From IMG/VR virus record IMGVR_UViG_3300047509_000176, positions 1-42,959 of that record: a stretch of 42,959 bases of DNA, one strand, 5' to 3'. Both the position numbers and the translations under genes were made by a program. The notes below the pieces were generated by a model, which had not been told where the DNA came from, made no database searches, and was given only the letters and a program-made list of their open reading frames with translations. The DNA is from a virus. Positions 6,951-15,031 of this stretch are shown one piece after another (the first letter of the stretch is position 1; the number at the start of each line of letters is the position of its first letter).

Positions 6951-9796
6951 CAGAGGAGCAGGCCTCCGACTGCGGTCGCGCTGAATTCATAGCGACCTGG
7001 CGACGGGAGCGTCGTGGCCGGCCCGAACATCTTCGTCGTGACAACCTGCGCGAAATAACTCGAGAGCACCCCGACGTTCGACCGGACCTCGAGAGTCGTG
7101 AGCTTCGTGAAGTCGGGATCGTCGAGGCCGCGCTGCACCGCGGTGTAGGTGAACGTTTCGAGTGAGGCGACGTTTACCGGAGCTCCGAACGCAACCCCCG
7201 CGATTTTCTTCTGCACGGTGAAGAATTGCCCGGCCTCGCCGGCGACGTCGGCCGCGTCTTGCTGGACCGCGAGCGCCTGCGTAAGCCGGTTCCTCGAGCT
7301 CCATGTGATCGTGAGATCGCCAAGCACGGTCGCCGGCCGAACTCCGTACCCGTGCCCGTTCACGCTGATATTTCCCGGCGGGTACGGACGCAAGTGCCTC
7401 GAGGCCGTCGAGAGCGTCACGTCGGATGCCGCGGAGACGGCGAGCTGGTCGATGGACGTGTTTGGAGTGAAGCGCGCCGTCACCGTGAGGTCCGCGGGAT
7501 ACGGCGTCGCCTGCGTCAGGTTCGCGCCGTGGGAGAAGAAAAACACCTTAGCGCCCATCGCGTGGTCCGCGGGGACGGTGTCGAGCAGACCGCGCGCGAC
7601 GCCGGCGATGCTGTAGGTGCCGTCGAGATTCAGCGTCGGCGTAGTCCACGCCATGATCTCGGAGTCGATCATGCAGAGACTCTTGCCAGCCAGGAGGTCG
7701 GCCGGCGCCGCGGCCGCGAGCGAATCGAGGTCGATACCTCCGGCGGCCGACAGAACGAACCCGGTGGGATCGAACGCCGGGAGACTGGCCGGATACGCGG
7801 CGTTCAGCAGGCCGATGGGACAGAAGTCTGACTGAATCCCTGAGTCGGTGAAGCCGGCGCCGGAGTTGGTCCAGATCTCGAAAGATTTCTCATTGACCGC
7901 CGGGTCGCGCGCTGCCATCGCGAGCGCGTAGATGCCGAGCGGGAGTGAGCTGCTCTGCTGCAGCAAGTAGGGAAGTTCCACGAGCTGCTCGGAGGAGCAC
8001 GGCGTCGCGGCGCCGGCGGGGTTCACCCATCCTGACGCTGGCGGAGCGACGAACGCCACGCTGTTGATTCCGAAGATGTCCTCGACCGCGTCAATGCTGA
8101 TCTTCCCGTCGGTGAGTTCCCCGTAGTTAATGCGCGTGATGCGAAACACCTGGTTCTCGATGCCGAGCGGAACCCACGTGAATCGAAAGACCCCGCCAGG
8201 CCGGAACTGCGAGGCCGTGCGGTTCGCCACCAGCTTGATCTTGGCCAGGGGATACGTGAGCGTCTTCAGGACACGCATCGCCACGAGCGCCGCCGCGGCC
8301 TCGGAGCTCAGTCCCTTAAAGTCGATCACTTGTGGACGAACCTCGCCGGTGACGGCGATGTTCGCCGGATCGTAGGCGCGGATCGTGCGGTCCTCGAAGT
8401 TCGCCTCGCGCGACGAATAGCGAACGTTGAGGAGATTGCTCGTCTCCTCCCACGAGCCGCGCGAAAAGTCTGCGGTCGCGAGGACGTTGTCGACGTTCAA
8501 GAGCGGCAGAGTCGACGGGTCGTAGCCGCCGCGCGCGAGGACGATGGTCCATAGCCCCGTCGCCGGGTCGGAGTAGAGCAGACCATCGCAGTGGCGGAGA
8601 ACTTCGCCGATGAGCTGGTCCGCGCTCGCTTGCGTGTCGAACTGCATCGATATGCCGAGACCCTCGGCGGCCAGCGTGACGGCCGCGGCTGCGAAACTCG
8701 CTGCGTCCATCCGTGCCGTCGGGATGCCCAGACCGTAGTCGACGTTGGTGAGGGATTCGTAGATGAACAGCGCCGGGTTTGCGTCGCCGGCGATGTTGGC
8801 GATGCTCGGCCCCTGCGCGAGCGGATCGGGACAGCGCCGCACCACGAACGCGAGCGGCTTCAGATAGTTCGAGGTCCCCACATACAGTTGCTTGAAGACC
8901 GCGTAGCACTTTCCGCGGTATGCCGAGGCGGTGTGCGAGTGCTGCGTCACGATGACGAAACGGTCCCCGATGGCGAACTGCGTCGAGCCGGTCGCGATGA
9001 GGAGATTGATCCGCGAGCAGGAAAATGCCTGGTCCGCCCAACAAGCAAACGAAGCGTCGCTGTTCTCCGTGGTGTTGCTTTGCGCGCCGGACCTCGAGCC
9101 CACGACGGAAAATCGCATCTTTTGGAACGTGCCGTGGAGCGCGTTCCCGTCGATTCCCACTGCGGTGACCGTGAACGTTTCGTCGAGGGAGTGGCTGCCG
9201 GCGGCGAGCGAAGTGATCGTGCCGTTCCCGACGCCGTGAAAGTCGCTGCCGATGCCGGACTGGTCCGTGACGATTCGGTTCTGCTTCGCGCTGAGGTAGT
9301 CGTCCGGCTGCTGCGTCTCGAGGCCGCGGTAAAAATTGATGATCCCGGAAATGCCGCCGCCGCCGCCCGGAGCGGTTCCGCCAAACAGATTCGGACCCTT
9401 CGCGGTGACCTCGATGTAGTTCTCGCTGCCGTCGCCGTTCAGGATGACCGCGGTGGTCATCGGGATGTTCTTCCCGTCCGCCTGAATCCCGACCAGCGCG
9501 ACGTTCTCATCGCCGTGGCCGAGCATGAACTGGCAGCCGAGGAAGTACTTGTAGCCGGTGATTTGCGTTCGCCCTAGCTCGAGAATCCCTCCGCCAGTCT
9601 TGATCGCGCTGCTCTTGAGGTCGCCCCACCACACGGTGTTCCCGCCCTTGATCATGACGGTGCCGGCGAACACGGGGATCGCGCGGCCTTCGGACGCCGT
9701 CGGGACGGAAAAGTCCCCGAGCGCCGATGGCTGCGGACCCACGGGATGCGGGGAGAGCAAAACGCCGACTACGGTTGTGGCAACGAACAAAAGCAA
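6950..9796 (-). CDS. J-like tail tip / host-specificity protein, about 948 aa
   Basis: This is the central tail-tip protein family related to lambda J and gene-transfer-agent gp15 ('putative phage tail protein'). Visible features are a hydrophobic N-terminus, then the conserved PTASEGRAIPVFAGTV segment, a large hub region, and fibronectin-like repeats toward the C-terminus (for example RSRNRLTQAL-type segments). The start is uncertain. TTG at 9796 gives 948 residues, but the hydrophobic stretch continues in frame up to an ATT at 9814 close behind GGGGTGG, so six more residues are possible. An N-terminal membrane-like segment is common in this family. Confidence 0.85.
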   Translation of the reverse strand: MLLFVATTVVGVLLSPHPVGPQPSALGDFSVPTASEGRAIPVFAGTVMIKGGNTVWWGDLKSSAIKTGGGILELGRTQITGYKYFLGCQFMLGHGDENVALVGIQADGKNIPMTTAVILNGDGSENYIEVTAKGPNLFGGTAPGGGGGISGIINFYRGLETQQPDDYLSAKQNRIVTDQSGIGSDFHGVGNGTITSLAAGSHSLDETFTVTAVGIDGNALHGTFQKMRFSVVGSRSGAQSNTTENSDASFACWADQAFSCSRINLLIATGSTQFAIGDRFVIVTQHSHTASAYRGKCYAVFKQLYVGTSNYLKPLAFVVRRCPDPLAQGPSIANIAGDANPALFIYESLTNVDYGLGIPTARMDAASFAAAAVTLAAEGLGISMQFDTQASADQLIGEVLRHCDGLLYSDPATGLWTIVLARGGYDPSTLPLLNVDNVLATADFSRGSWEETSNLLNVRYSSREANFEDRTIRAYDPANIAVTGEVRPQVIDFKGLSSEAAAALVAMRVLKTLTYPLAKIKLVANRTASQFRPGGVFRFTWVPLGIENQVFRITRINYGELTDGKISIDAVEDIFGINSVAFVAPPASGWVNPAGAATPCSSEQLVELPYLLQQSSSLPLGIYALAMAARDPAVNEKSFEIWTNSGAGFTDSGIQSDFCPIGLLNAAYPASLPAFDPTGFVLSAAGGIDLDSLAAAAPADLLAGKSLCMIDSEIMAWTTPTLNLDGTYSIAGVARGLLDTVPADHAMGAKVFFFSHGANLTQATPYPADLTVTARFTPNTSIDQLAVSAASDVTLSTASRHLRPYPPGNISVNGHGYGVRPATVLGDLTITWSSRNRLTQALAVQQDAADVAGEAGQFFTVQKKIAGVAFGAPVNVASLETFTYTAVQRGLDDPDFTKLTTLEVRSNVGVLSSYFAQVVTTKMFGPATTLPSPGRYEFSATAVGGLLL

Positions 9797-9825
9797 AAGT
9801 AGCCAGAAGAAAATTCCACCCCTTT

Positions 9826-10314
9826 CTACCTGCGCGCGTGCCTGCGCTGGTTTTTATTTTGTTCAGAGCGCGTCGCCCAGCGGCAATTTCTCGGCGTGTA
9901 GTTGCCGTCGTTGTCGCGCCGGTCGAGCGTCAATCCTTTTGGCCGCGGCCCCATGTCGCGGAAGAAAGCGACGAAAGACTTCCGCCAGCGCTGGCAGACG
10001 CGAATCCCGCGTCCTCCGTAGTGCTTCCAATCGTCGCTCCGGGAATTCGCGCAGCGCGCCAACATGTGATCCCATGACGCGTACTCTGGTGTTCTGCGGA
10101 GTCCGTGCGTTGTTTTGATGCTAGTGGTGACTTCCCTTCGAAGACACCCACAGCTTCTGGTCTGCCCGCTTCTAAGGTCATGGCTCGTGACTTTCGTTCT
10201 GTTCCCGCATGAGCATTTACAGCGCCAGATTGGTCTTCCGTACGGTGTAGTTCCACCTCGTCGTAACGCGACGAGCCTTCCGAATCTTCGTCCACTCAAA
10301 TCAAGAGCGCGCAC
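9826..10314 (-). CDS. HNH/homing-type endonuclease-like protein inserted in the tail module, 162 aa
   Basis: The N-terminus ([15 protein letters not shown]) is followed by a Cys-rich knuckle (C32, C34, C36, C55, C57). A helical [27 protein letters not shown] module follows, then [19 protein letters not shown] (130-148). This combination is typical of freestanding HNH-like/AP2-associated phage homing endonucleases. The GTG start follows GGAGG by 5 bases. It lies between the BR0599 gene and the J-like gene, a position often occupied by an NlpC/P60 tail peptidase in related gene orders. It may therefore be a mobile insertion, or a helper of packaging or DNA processing. Confidence 0.8.
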   Translation of the reverse strand: MRALDLSGRRFGRLVALRRGGTTPYGRPIWRCKCSCGNRTKVTSHDLRSGQTRSCGCLRREVTTSIKTTHGLRRTPEYASWDHMLARCANSRSDDWKHYGGRGIRVCQRWRKSFVAFFRDMGPRPKGLTLDRRDNDGNYTPRNCRWATRSEQNKNQRRHARR

Positions 10315-10327
10315 TTAATCCTCCGAT

Positions 10328-11125
10328 TCACCCGATGCTCGCGGAACCATCAAAGGGATTAACTGTTGGGATAAGGTCAAAACCAAGAAACGAAATCGTT
10401 CTTCCGTAGTGCGAGCATGCCGAAAAGCTCAAAGCACAGCCAGCAGTTCCACTCACGGAAGCCCCCGCGGCCAAGTCGTTGATCGGCGATATTAGCGTTA
10501 CTTGCGCGCCGGCATGCGCGACGATCATGCGGAACTGATCGCCGACTTGTAGATAGCCCGCCTGCAGGGTGTCCGGCAGCGAAGCGAACGCGGGGATCGT
10601 CAGTACCGTCCCGGTCGAATCGATCGCAGTGATCGTGCCCACGTAGGTGTGCGCCGGGAGATTCGCGCCGCATCCCGCGTCGCCGAAAATGTGCGAGCAC
10701 GGCGCCTGGTAGAGCTGCTGCGGGATCTTCCGCTGTAGCAGGTACTGCGCGGAGTTGCAGGTGAGCTCGCACTGGTCCGTGAAACGCGACGAAGCGATGA
10801 CTCCGGTGAAGAGCACCACGGTCTCGGTGTCGGAGTAGTGGGAGCCGAAGACCGTGACGGCAATCGGCGAAGACGGCAAGTAGGGAAGGCACAGTCTCGC
10901 CAGAGGATGGTCTTTTGGAATAAAAATTTTGATCTGGCCGGAAACGACTTCGTTCGATTGCTCGACGCCTGTGCGCGAGATCGTCGTCGACGCGTACACT
11001 TCGCCCAAGTAGGTCACTGGATTGTCTGCGCTCGTGAGCGCAAACGAGATGCCCGTGCCCTGGAAGAGATAGAGCTCGTACGGGTCCGCGCCGAACCCGG
11101 ATTGCTCGACAGTGTCAAAACTCAC
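10328..11125 (-). CDS. Distal tail protein, BR0599 family, 265 aa
   Basis: The C-terminal half carries the Cys pattern of the phage BR0599 / gene-transfer-agent gp13 family (APCSHIFGDAGCGANL, later GCALSFSACSHYGRTISFLGFDLIP). In the gene-transfer-agent homologue these cysteines are reported to bind a metal centre. It forms part of the baseplate hub next to the J-like protein. The GTG at 11125 shares GTGA with the stop of the upstream gene and sits behind GGGAGATCCC. A longer open frame continuing to 11575 is not coding. Confidence 0.88.
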   Translation of the reverse strand: MSFDTVEQSGFGADPYELYLFQGTGISFALTSADNPVTYLGEVYASTTISRTGVEQSNEVVSGQIKIFIPKDHPLARLCLPYLPSSPIAVTVFGSHYSDTETVVLFTGVIASSRFTDQCELTCNSAQYLLQRKIPQQLYQAPCSHIFGDAGCGANLPAHTYVGTITAIDSTGTVLTIPAFASLPDTLQAGYLQVGDQFRMIVAHAGAQVTLISPINDLAAGASVSGTAGCALSFSACSHYGRTISFLGFDLIPTVNPFDGSASIG

Positions 11126-12837
11126 GGGATCTCCCTCGGAACTTCCTGCAGCGAGAGCAGAGACTCGGCGTGCTCCGTGCTGTCCCACTTGATGGACACG
11201 CGGTCTTCCTCGAGCCGCGCGAGCGTGAGAAACGAGACCATCGTGGTCGCCGCCGGGAAGTTCTTCCCGGGTTGCGCCTCGAGGGTGAGGTTCTCCGTGC
11301 CGTCGCCGTTGTCGATTGCGCCGGTGACCTTGGCGTACACATTTCCGGTGCGGTCGACGGGGATGAAAGCGATGAACCGCCGCGCCGCCGTCGGAAAGAA
11401 AAATCGCGAATAAAACTCCGACTTGATCCTGATGCCCGAGTCCGTCGAGAGCACGTCCTGGTAGAGCACGAGGTCCTGGTCCCACGTCGGAATCCAGAAC
11501 GGATTGAGCTGCCCGAACCGCCGGAGCATGAACGCGCGGAACGCGGTCACGTTCGGATGCGTGTCGAGCCACCACGGAAACTCCTGGCCCACGAGCGCTG
11601 TACCACCTTTGTCGATGACTTCAATCGGCCCGACTTTCGGATCGACGGTCACCATCGACCGCTTATAGCTGCGCTTGAGCGGCGACTTCTCCCAGTTCGG
11701 CGGGATCTCCAGGACGTCGAAACCTTTGAACTGCGTCGGCGACGTCGCCGGCGCCGGCGCCGGCTGGCCGGCCTCGCCGATGAAGTTCAGGTCCACCTGG
11801 TCGATTTCGCTGCTATGCCTCGAGACGTCGACCGCGGCCGGGAGCCGGCAGAGGAAAACCGGAATCACGCGCGTCTGAGGCCCGCCCTTCCAATCGAGCA
11901 CCGTCGGAGAAGAGACCGTCACCGAATCGGGATTCACGGTCACGATGGACAGCGCCTCGAACGTGAACTCGTCGACCCAGATCGTTACCAGTCCGCCGGC
12001 CGCGAACTGGCGGTCCGCCGTCGACACGGGAATCACAAACGTGCCGGCCGAGATATCGGAGAGCAGCGGCTGCGCGTCCGGCCACCACGGGACGCCGAAT
12101 GGCTGGTTCTGCCAGCCCCAGATGAGCGACTCCATCCCGGCCGCGTCGCGCGCGTTGAGCGTGAGCGCACGGTAGCGCATCGCGCGACGTGGCAGCCGGC
12201 GAAGCGCGCGACGCTGCTCGCTGTCGGAATAGGAGCGGAGCACATCCGTGAAGTACTCGAGCGTCTCCTCCATTCCCTCGCCCCACTCCGGCGCGACAGA
12301 GAAGAGCACGATACGAGAGCCGGTGATCTCGAGGTCCGTGCCGGCTACGCTGCTAAGAAAAGCGAAGACCAGCGACTGGCTGATCTGCGCCGGTCCCGCG
12401 CTCGGGACAGTCGCCTGGTAGATGAAAGAATCGAGCGCCGCGAAAATCAGCGGCTCGCCGTGGATATCTGCGAGCGTGAGACCGCCGGCGCCGGAGATGG
12501 TGATGGACTCGAGCGTCTGGTCAGCATCTCTGAAAGCGTTCCAGACCTCGACAGCGAACTGCGTCGCAGAGAGAACGAACCCGAGCGCCTTCACGCGCGG
12601 AACGATGATGACCTTCTCGAAGAGTTGTCCGCCGAAGGCCTCGACGCGCTGGCCGGCTAGATTGTGGTGCGCGATGGCGACTGCTGGCTGCGGGACGCCG
12701 GCATTGCCTATCAGCGGAGAAGACGCGCGACTGATGGATAGCGCGCTGGTGAACAGCGCCGACGTGATATCCGATGAACGATTCGCCGGGTCGAGCCGGA
12801 CGTCGAAAGAGAAGAGCTGTCCTGCAAAGTTCGCCAT
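11122..12837 (-). CDS. Distal tail structural protein, 571 aa
   Basis: A large beta-rich virion protein without transmembrane parts. By position between the tape-measure side genes and BR0599, it corresponds to the distal tail (DUF2460/gp12-like) component that joins tube to hub, although it is longer than that family. It has an Asn/Thr-rich segment and a tryptophan-rich stretch (GVPWWPDAQP). The start follows AGGGGACTG, and the end overlaps the BR0599 gene by GTGA. Confidence 0.75.
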   Translation of the reverse strand: MANFAGQLFSFDVRLDPANRSSDITSALFTSALSISRASSPLIGNAGVPQPAVAIAHHNLAGQRVEAFGGQLFEKVIIVPRVKALGFVLSATQFAVEVWNAFRDADQTLESITISGAGGLTLADIHGEPLIFAALDSFIYQATVPSAGPAQISQSLVFAFLSSVAGTDLEITGSRIVLFSVAPEWGEGMEETLEYFTDVLRSYSDSEQRRALRRLPRRAMRYRALTLNARDAAGMESLIWGWQNQPFGVPWWPDAQPLLSDISAGTFVIPVSTADRQFAAGGLVTIWVDEFTFEALSIVTVNPDSVTVSSPTVLDWKGGPQTRVIPVFLCRLPAAVDVSRHSSEIDQVDLNFIGEAGQPAPAPATSPTQFKGFDVLEIPPNWEKSPLKRSYKRSMVTVDPKVGPIEVIDKGGTALVGQEFPWWLDTHPNVTAFRAFMLRRFGQLNPFWIPTWDQDLVLYQDVLSTDSGIRIKSEFYSRFFFPTAARRFIAFIPVDRTGNVYAKVTGAIDNGDGTENLTLEAQPGKNFPAATTMVSFLTLARLEEDRVSIKWDSTEHAESLLSLQEVPREIP

Positions 12838-12844
12838 CAGTCCC

Positions 12845-13846
12845 CTATTGCTTCACGACTGCGAAGTTCGGAAAGAGCTTGTAGGTCGTCCCTCCGAGCA
12901 CGTACTCGTCGGCATTCGAGTAACCATTGCCGACGGCGTTGGTCGAGAAAATGTTCGGCGCGGTTCCAAGCATCGAGTAGCCGGTAGTGGTGCCATCGCG
13001 CAGCACCCACAGATAGACCGGGAGCAGGTTCGCTCTTCCGTCTTGCGCGCTCGTTTGCTCGTACTGAAATTTAAAAAGAGCAGCGGAATCGGCGTAGACC
13101 GGATAGTTCACCTTCATGGGGGAGCTCGCGCCGCGAACCGAACTGTCGCCCTGTTTCCCGGTGAATCCCTGGTCGGGTCCGCCCGCAGAGTTAAAGATGC
13201 CTACCCACTTCCCCGTCCATGAATCGACATCAGCGCGAACGAAACCAGGACCGCCGCCCTCGGCGTCGGAGTTCACGAACGGACAGTCGGAAGAGCTTGT
13301 GAATCCTGGACTGTTCGGTGTCGACACCACGAGTCCGGTGTAAAAACCAGACACAGAGCCGAAGAAATACGGTCCGCCAGTGAAGGTCCCTGCTTTCTGG
13401 ATCGAGAGACCCCATCCGATGTGGACGAAGAGACCGGAAGTCTTCTCGACCACGATGACGATGTTGTCGGCGGTCGAGTCCGCAAAAAAATAGTAGTTCG
13501 AGAACGGACCGGCAGAGAGTGGCATGCCCACGCCGATGGGGAACGTGGAACTCCCGATGGGTGCGCCGGCGGTCTGATTGTTGAATGGTTGGCCGGAGTC
13601 GAACGCCGTCCCGAGATACATGTGCAGGCCGTACGGCCTGGTGGTAATGCCGGTGTGCCACGGGACCGCGGTCTCGTTTTCCACCGCGCGCATGTGTACG
13701 AAGTTTCCATTGTGGTGAAGCGAAGCAGTCCAGCCGGCTCCTTCCACGGCGCTCCGGTCCGTCGTCCAGCCGAGACTCGCAAGCCAGGTCACAATCTTCT
13801 GGAGGAGATCGGTGGACGTCGCTGCGGTTCCCGTTTGATAGCTCAT
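12845..13846 (-). CDS. Virion structural protein, 333 aa, paralogue-like to its neighbour
   Basis: The N-terminus (TGTAATSTDLLQKIVTWLASLGW) parallels that of the next gene upstream, and both end in a GxxY-x-(V/F) strand segment. The middle is aromatic and beta-rich, like exposed tail decorations. No enzymatic motif is seen. The start at 13846 follows GAGAGGAACC. It probably forms part of the distal tail. Confidence 0.72.
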   Translation of the reverse strand: MSYQTGTAATSTDLLQKIVTWLASLGWTTDRSAVEGAGWTASLHHNGNFVHMRAVENETAVPWHTGITTRPYGLHMYLGTAFDSGQPFNNQTAGAPIGSSTFPIGVGMPLSAGPFSNYYFFADSTADNIVIVVEKTSGLFVHIGWGLSIQKAGTFTGGPYFFGSVSGFYTGLVVSTPNSPGFTSSSDCPFVNSDAEGGGPGFVRADVDSWTGKWVGIFNSAGGPDQGFTGKQGDSSVRGASSPMKVNYPVYADSAALFKFQYEQTSAQDGRANLLPVYLWVLRDGTTTGYSMLGTAPNIFSTNAVGNGYSNADEYVLGGTTYKLFPNFAVVKQ

Positions 13847-13855
13847 GGTTCCTCT

Positions 13856-15031
13856 CTAGGCCAGCCGCACCGCAAAAAAATCTGCCTTCGTGTTGCGAAA
13901 AACGTTCTGCACCACGAGGTAAGGAATCCCCTTGATGGTGACGGTGTTCTCGGAACCCTGCGAAAATCCGCTGGTCGCGTGGACCCCGTCGAGTTCGCCG
14001 TACACGTTCGGCGTGGTATCGAACAGAACGATGGGGAGCAGCGGATATCCGCCGTCGAGATTCGGCCGCCAATCGTAGGCGGTCAAATGGTCGACGTACG
14101 CGAACGGCCACACCTGCCCGAAGAGGTTCTCAGCGCTGCTGATGTCAAAGCCGCGCCACGCTCCCGATGTGAGCCTGAGCTGCAGCGTACTGACATAGTC
14201 GAAAGCGAGCTGGCTCGCGCTTGGGATCGCGAAGTTCCGCATCTCGGCACCCGTGTAACTCCAGCGCCAGGACGGGTCGGTCGTCGCCGGCTCGTTCTGG
14301 AATGCGAGATTTCCTCCGACGATGAGCGGGTAAGCGAACGAACCCGGAGCCATGTAGCTCGCCAGGAATCCGAGGTAGGCCGCGACGTAAACCGTCGAAA
14401 CCTTCGCGATGAGAATCACGCGTCGGCCGCTGGCGATGATCCAGTAAGGGATCGAAGAGTTCCACAGCGTGAGGACTGGCGACGCGTGAGCTTGGCCGAC
14501 ACCGCCGACGTAGCCTGGCTGCGCGTTGAAAGCCGCTGCGGGGTTGTACGCGCTGAATCCGCCGAGCCGCCAGTTGTAGTAGTCGGTGGGGACGTCGAAG
14601 AAAGTTTTTGCTCCGACGATGATCTCGTTGAGGCCGCCGTTTCCCGGAGCTTCCCAGATCATCTCCGAGCCGGCCACGCGCCGGAGTGAAGTCCAGGGAG
14701 GACACACCGCGAACGTGAACACGTCCCCGCCGACGAACGCCGTCCCGCCGGCGGTGATCGTCAGGTTCGCCTTCGTGGAAGCGAACGCCACTCCCACAGT
14801 GCCGGTACCGAGCGAGCCGGAGACGGAGCCCGCCACACCGAAGTGCGTCGCGTCGGTGAACGTGACGGTGATCACTTCCGCGACGCCGGCGGAGCCGCCG
14901 AGCGCGGCGATGGTTCCGTTCCCAGTGCCGGTGAAAGACGGCGTGAGCGCCATGCCCTGCGCCGTCAGAAACGTGTCGAGCGTGTTCAGCAGGTCGGCGT
15001 AGTCGGTCGCGGTTCCTATTTTGACGCTCAT
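13856..15031 (-). CDS. Virion structural protein, 391 aa
   Basis: Begins MSVKIGTATDYADLLNTLDT, resembling the N-terminus of the downstream 333-aa protein. A Gly/Thr-rich beta insert (about 35-105) separates this from the conserved body. The end (PYLVVQNVFRNTKADFFAVRL) is a pattern I associate with phage tail proteins. AAGGAG precedes the start. It lies immediately after the tape measure gene, which fits a tail-tip role. Confidence 0.74.
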   Translation of the reverse strand: MSVKIGTATDYADLLNTLDTFLTAQGMALTPSFTGTGNGTIAALGGSAGVAEVITVTFTDATHFGVAGSVSGSLGTGTVGVAFASTKANLTITAGGTAFVGGDVFTFAVCPPWTSLRRVAGSEMIWEAPGNGGLNEIIVGAKTFFDVPTDYYNWRLGGFSAYNPAAAFNAQPGYVGGVGQAHASPVLTLWNSSIPYWIIASGRRVILIAKVSTVYVAAYLGFLASYMAPGSFAYPLIVGGNLAFQNEPATTDPSWRWSYTGAEMRNFAIPSASQLAFDYVSTLQLRLTSGAWRGFDISSAENLFGQVWPFAYVDHLTAYDWRPNLDGGYPLLPIVLFDTTPNVYGELDGVHATSGFSQGSENTVTIKGIPYLVVQNVFRNTKADFFAVRLA

